Origin: Cryomorphaceae bacterium | Lineage (GTDB): Bacteria > Bacteroidota > Bacteroidia > Flavobacteriales > Schleiferiaceae | NCBI GenBank assembly: GCA_013205365.1 | Contig: JABMNC010000077.1 | Location: 1-26,122, forward strand | Length of the DNA stretch: 26,122 bases | Reading direction: 5' to 3' | Part shown: positions 24,258 through 26,122 of the stretch, one piece after another | How positions within the stretch are numbered: the stretch's first letter is position 1 | Layout of the letters: every line of letters starts with the position of its first letter | Program-made: the position numbers and the translations under genes | Notes under the pieces: generated by a model | Seen by the model: only the letters and a program-made list of their open reading frames with translations | Told to the model about the DNA's origin: nothing | The model's database searches: none

Positions 24258-25565
24258 TTACACCCAACCACGCGCTCGAAGGAGCGTGGCCAGCATGATT
24301 TTAAGGTCGAGCGCGACGGACCAATGCTCGACGTAGTACACGTCGGCCTTCACGCGCTCGGTCATGGCCGCCTGGTCGGCGAAGCCATGCAGGCCGCGGG
24401 CTTGGGCCAGACCTGTGATTCCGGGGCGCACCCAGTGGCGGATTCCGTAGCCCCGAACTGCGTCAGCATAGCGCTGCGTGTCGCTTGCCATGTGGGGCCG
24501 CGGACCAACCAAGCTCATGTCTCCGCGCAGCACGTTCCAAAGCTGGGGCAGCTCGTCGAGATGGCTTCGGCGAAGCCAAGGATGAAGTACCCGCGCATCA
24601 CCCGGAACCGCTTGAAGGTCGGGGTCCGCCTGGCCGTCCATGCTTCGGAACTTCCAAATGGTAAACTTCTCGCCGCGGTAGCCGTAGCGAGGCTGCGAAA
24701 AAAGTATGGGTCCGCGGCTGCCAAGGCTAACCCAGAGCGCAATAAAGGCCATTAAGGGCGCCAGGACTACTAATGCGAGCGCGGAACCCAGCACGTCAAG
24801 GACCCGTTTGATTCCGGGAGCCCAGCCCGAAGCCAGTGGCTCGAGGCGCCAATCCAATAAAAGCACGTTGCCCAAGGAGGTCCACTGCGTGCGAGAGGCA
24901 GGCAGGGCTGCCAAGTCGGGCACGACGCGCAAGCGAAGTCCGCGCGTTTCGGCTGCATCGAGCTCAGCCAAAACCCGGTCGGGACTGAGCCAAAGTTCGG
25001 AGCACTGGGCATCAAGGTCTTCTAGGCGGTCTACTGCACCCAGCCATCGGTAGCCGTAGTCGGGGCGATCTGCCAGCTCACGGGCAATAAAACTCCACAT
25101 GGGCGACTGGCCAAGTCCCTGCACTGCAACAAGGCCGATTCCGCGCCGAAACCTTTGGCGGCCTAAGTGAACCACTGCGACGCGCAGCAGGGCCCCCAAG
25201 GCGAGGTAGGCCGAGAAGAATCCGACCAAAAAGACGCGGGAATAGACGTAGGTCTTGAGCGAAACCACCAGAAGCGCCGTCAAAGCCAGGAGCAAGCCCG
25301 TCTGGCGCAGAAAGCGAAGCAGCATCAAGCGCAGCTCGACGCCAACCGACATGCGGTAGGGCTGGCCAACCCATCCGAGCAGAAGCCAAAAGATTCCGAG
25401 CCACTGCGCCAAGCGCAGGTAGTGGTCAAAGTAGGAGGGATTCTCGGCCTGAAGGTCGCCAAAGCGAAGGGCCACACCCAGCCAAAATAGGGCGGCAGCA
25501 AGGGCTCCGTCGGCAATGCGAAGTCCAAGTTCGCGCTGGCGGGCAGTTTGGGAACGGTATTCCAT
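24258..25565 (-). CDS. Polyprenyl-phosphate sugar-1-phosphate transferase (WbaP/WcaJ type)
   Basis: This enzyme transfers a sugar-1-phosphate from a nucleotide sugar to undecaprenyl phosphate, the first step of exopolysaccharide or O-antigen-like repeat-unit assembly at the inner membrane. It has 435 residues: four membrane segments in the first 130, a soluble Rossmann-like middle part, the membrane re-entrant helix (about 253-281, KRVLDVLGSALALVVLAPL) and the catalytic domain. The latter has KFRSMDG (305-311), HLDELPQLWNVLRGDMSLVGPRP (335-357) and RPGITGLAQ (380-388). The donor sugar is not predictable. It is divergent from recG and convergent with mazEF, and probably works in the same glycan pathway as the double glycosyltransferase. 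Confidence 0.92.
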   Translation of the reverse strand: MEYRSQTARQRELGLRIADGALAAALFWLGVALRFGDLQAENPSYFDHYLRLAQWLGIFWLLLGWVGQPYRMSVGVELRLMLLRFLRQTGLLLALTALLVVSLKTYVYSRVFLVGFFSAYLALGALLRVAVVHLGRQRFRRGIGLVAVQGLGQSPMWSFIARELADRPDYGYRWLGAVDRLEDLDAQCSELWLSPDRVLAELDAAETRGLRLRVVPDLAALPASRTQWTSLGNVLLLDWRLEPLASGWAPGIKRVLDVLGSALALVVLAPLMAFIALWVSLGSRGPILFSQPRYGYRGEKFTIWKFRSMDGQADPDLQAVPGDARVLHPWLRRSHLDELPQLWNVLRGDMSLVGPRPHMASDTQRYADAVRGYGIRHWVRPGITGLAQARGLHGFADQAAMTERVKADVYYVEHWSVALDLKIMLATLLRARGWV

Positions 25566-25574
25566 AGCTTCGGC

Positions 25575-25582
25575 GGAAGATA
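25575..25582 (-). promoter_or_regulatory. Candidate -7 element (TATCTTCC) for the sugar phosphotransferase gene
   Basis: On the minus strand TATCTTCC resembles TAnnTTTG with two mismatches and ends nine bases before the ATG at 25565. No -33 box was found. Confidence 0.22.
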
Positions 25583-25586
25583 GCCC

Positions 25587-25594
25587 TATTTTTG
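25587..25594 (+). promoter_or_regulatory. Candidate -7 element (TATTTTTG) for recG
   Basis: TATTTTTG matches TAnnTTTG perfectly and ends three bases before the recG ATG at 25598, again implying a leaderless or nearly leaderless mRNA. A TTTG box is not seen at the expected spacing. Confidence 0.4.
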
Positions 25595-25597
25595 GGT

Positions 25598-26122
25598 ATG
25601 TCCTCGCGCTGGCTCGACACCTCCCTCGCCTACCTCAAAGGAATCGGTCCCTTGCGGGCGGAAACCCTTGCGGCGGACTTGGGCCTGCGAACCTTTGGCG
25701 ACCTTCTGGCCCACTATCCCTACCGCTACATCGACCGCAGCGTGGTGCTGCGCATTCGCGACCTGCTGCCGGGGCCTGCAGAGGTTCAGGTGCGCGGACT
25801 CCTTACCGGGCTGCAAACCGTGGGAACGGGACCCAAGCGGCGGCTGACGGCCCGCCTGGTCGACGGCCCCGACGAGCTCGACCTCATCTGGTTCAAGGGC
25901 CTGCGCTGGGTCGAGAAGGGCCTGCCCCAGGGCGAAGAAGTGGTTGTTTTTGGCCGCGTTAGCGCATTCAACAAGGGACTCAACATAGCTCACCCCGAAG
26001 TAGAACGGGCCTCAGGCCGCCCCTTGGGCAGTGGCGGACTAACCCCGCTTTATTCTTCTACTGAAAAACTGGGATCCATGCAGCTGCACAGCCGCGGACT
26101 GGCGGCAAAAATTGACTTGCTC
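25598..26122 (+). CDS. recG: ATP-dependent DNA helicase RecG (N-terminal part, cut by window end)
   Basis: The first 175 codons are present and the frame is open at the right edge. The translation begins MSSRWLDTSLAYLKGIGPLR and continues with DLLAHYPYRYIDRS and then the OB-fold wedge domain (VQVRGLLTGLQTVGTG, LVDGPDELDLIWFKG). This is the N-terminal layout of RecG, the branch-migration helicase that remodels stalled replication forks and Holliday junctions. The helicase motifs lie beyond the window. The start fits the family, and the gene is divergent from the sugar phosphotransferase gene, 32 bases apart. Confidence 0.92.
   Translation, partial: MSSRWLDTSLAYLKGIGPLRAETLAADLGLRTFGDLLAHYPYRYIDRSVVLRIRDLLPGPAEVQVRGLLTGLQTVGTGPKRRLTARLVDGPDELDLIWFKGLRWVEKGLPQGEEVVVFGRVSAFNKGLNIAHPEVERASGRPLGSGGLTPLYSSTEKLGSMQLHSRGLAAKIDLL

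Noticed and set aside
24268..24289. Hairpin CCACGCGCTC-GAAG-GAGCGTGG near the end of mazF
   Set aside because: It needs a two-base bulge, has no T-run on either side, and lies in the last codons of the sugar phosphotransferase gene, so it is not a convincing terminator.

Overview
The window looks like a compact, GC-rich (about 60% by eye) chromosome segment of a Bacteroidota bacterium, most likely a Flavobacteriales lineage related to Cryomorphaceae or Schleiferiaceae. The basis is family composition and signals. These include the alanine-dehydrogenase/saccharopine-dehydrogenase-like protein, an HTH-less NtrC-type regulator, a YwqK/MORN secreted protein, an OlsF-like aminolipid acyltransferase, the aspartokinase-GNAT/fbp neighbourhood, an almost complete lack of Shine-Dalgarno sequences, and several TTTG / TAnnTTTG promoter elements typical of the phylum. 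The exact taxon is inference.

Layout. Positions 1-156 hold the end of an unidentified plus-strand gene. 216-6413 is a tight plus-strand operon: a fused oxidoreductase-M3 peptidase, rsmA, mgtE, and a 2-hydroxyacid dehydrogenase. 6458-6826 is a small secreted MORN/YwqK-like protein ending in a clear terminator, and 6935-7597 is an outer-membrane barrel protein. 11128-7582 (minus) is a GNAT, aspartate kinase, OlsF-like acyltransferase operon. 11184-19845 (plus) is a six-gene chain with overlaps or gaps of at most 9 bases: fbp, mfd, ABC ATPase, ABC permease, Ppx/GppA, NtrC-type regulator. 21428-19842 (minus) is a 78-residue conserved acidic protein plus a MATE exporter. 21489-23654 is a double glycosyltransferase in one chain. 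23688-24247 is a mazEF-type toxin-antitoxin pair with its own promoter and palindromes. 25565-24258 (minus) is a polyprenyl-phosphate sugar phosphotransferase. 25598 to the window end is the start of recG. There is no stretch over 300 bases without a gene, and no tRNA, rRNA, CRISPR or insertion sequence was seen.

How the genes fit together. Most are housekeeping: ribosome maturation (rsmA), Mg2+ uptake (mgtE), gluconeogenesis (fbp), transcription-coupled repair and recombination (mfd, recG), aspartate-family amino acids (lysC). Accessory parts are the surface-glycan genes (double glycosyltransferase and sugar phosphotransferase) with mazEF between them, and the aminolipid acyltransferase.

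The most unusual points are: (i) one uninterrupted reading frame joining a complete NAD(P)-dependent lysine/alanine-dehydrogenase-like enzyme to a nearly complete M3 metallopeptidase; (ii) two GT-B glycosyltransferases fused head to tail, the second with Gln at a usually Glu position; (iii) repeated placement of the promoter -7 element 3-5 bases before the start codon, implying leaderless mRNAs.
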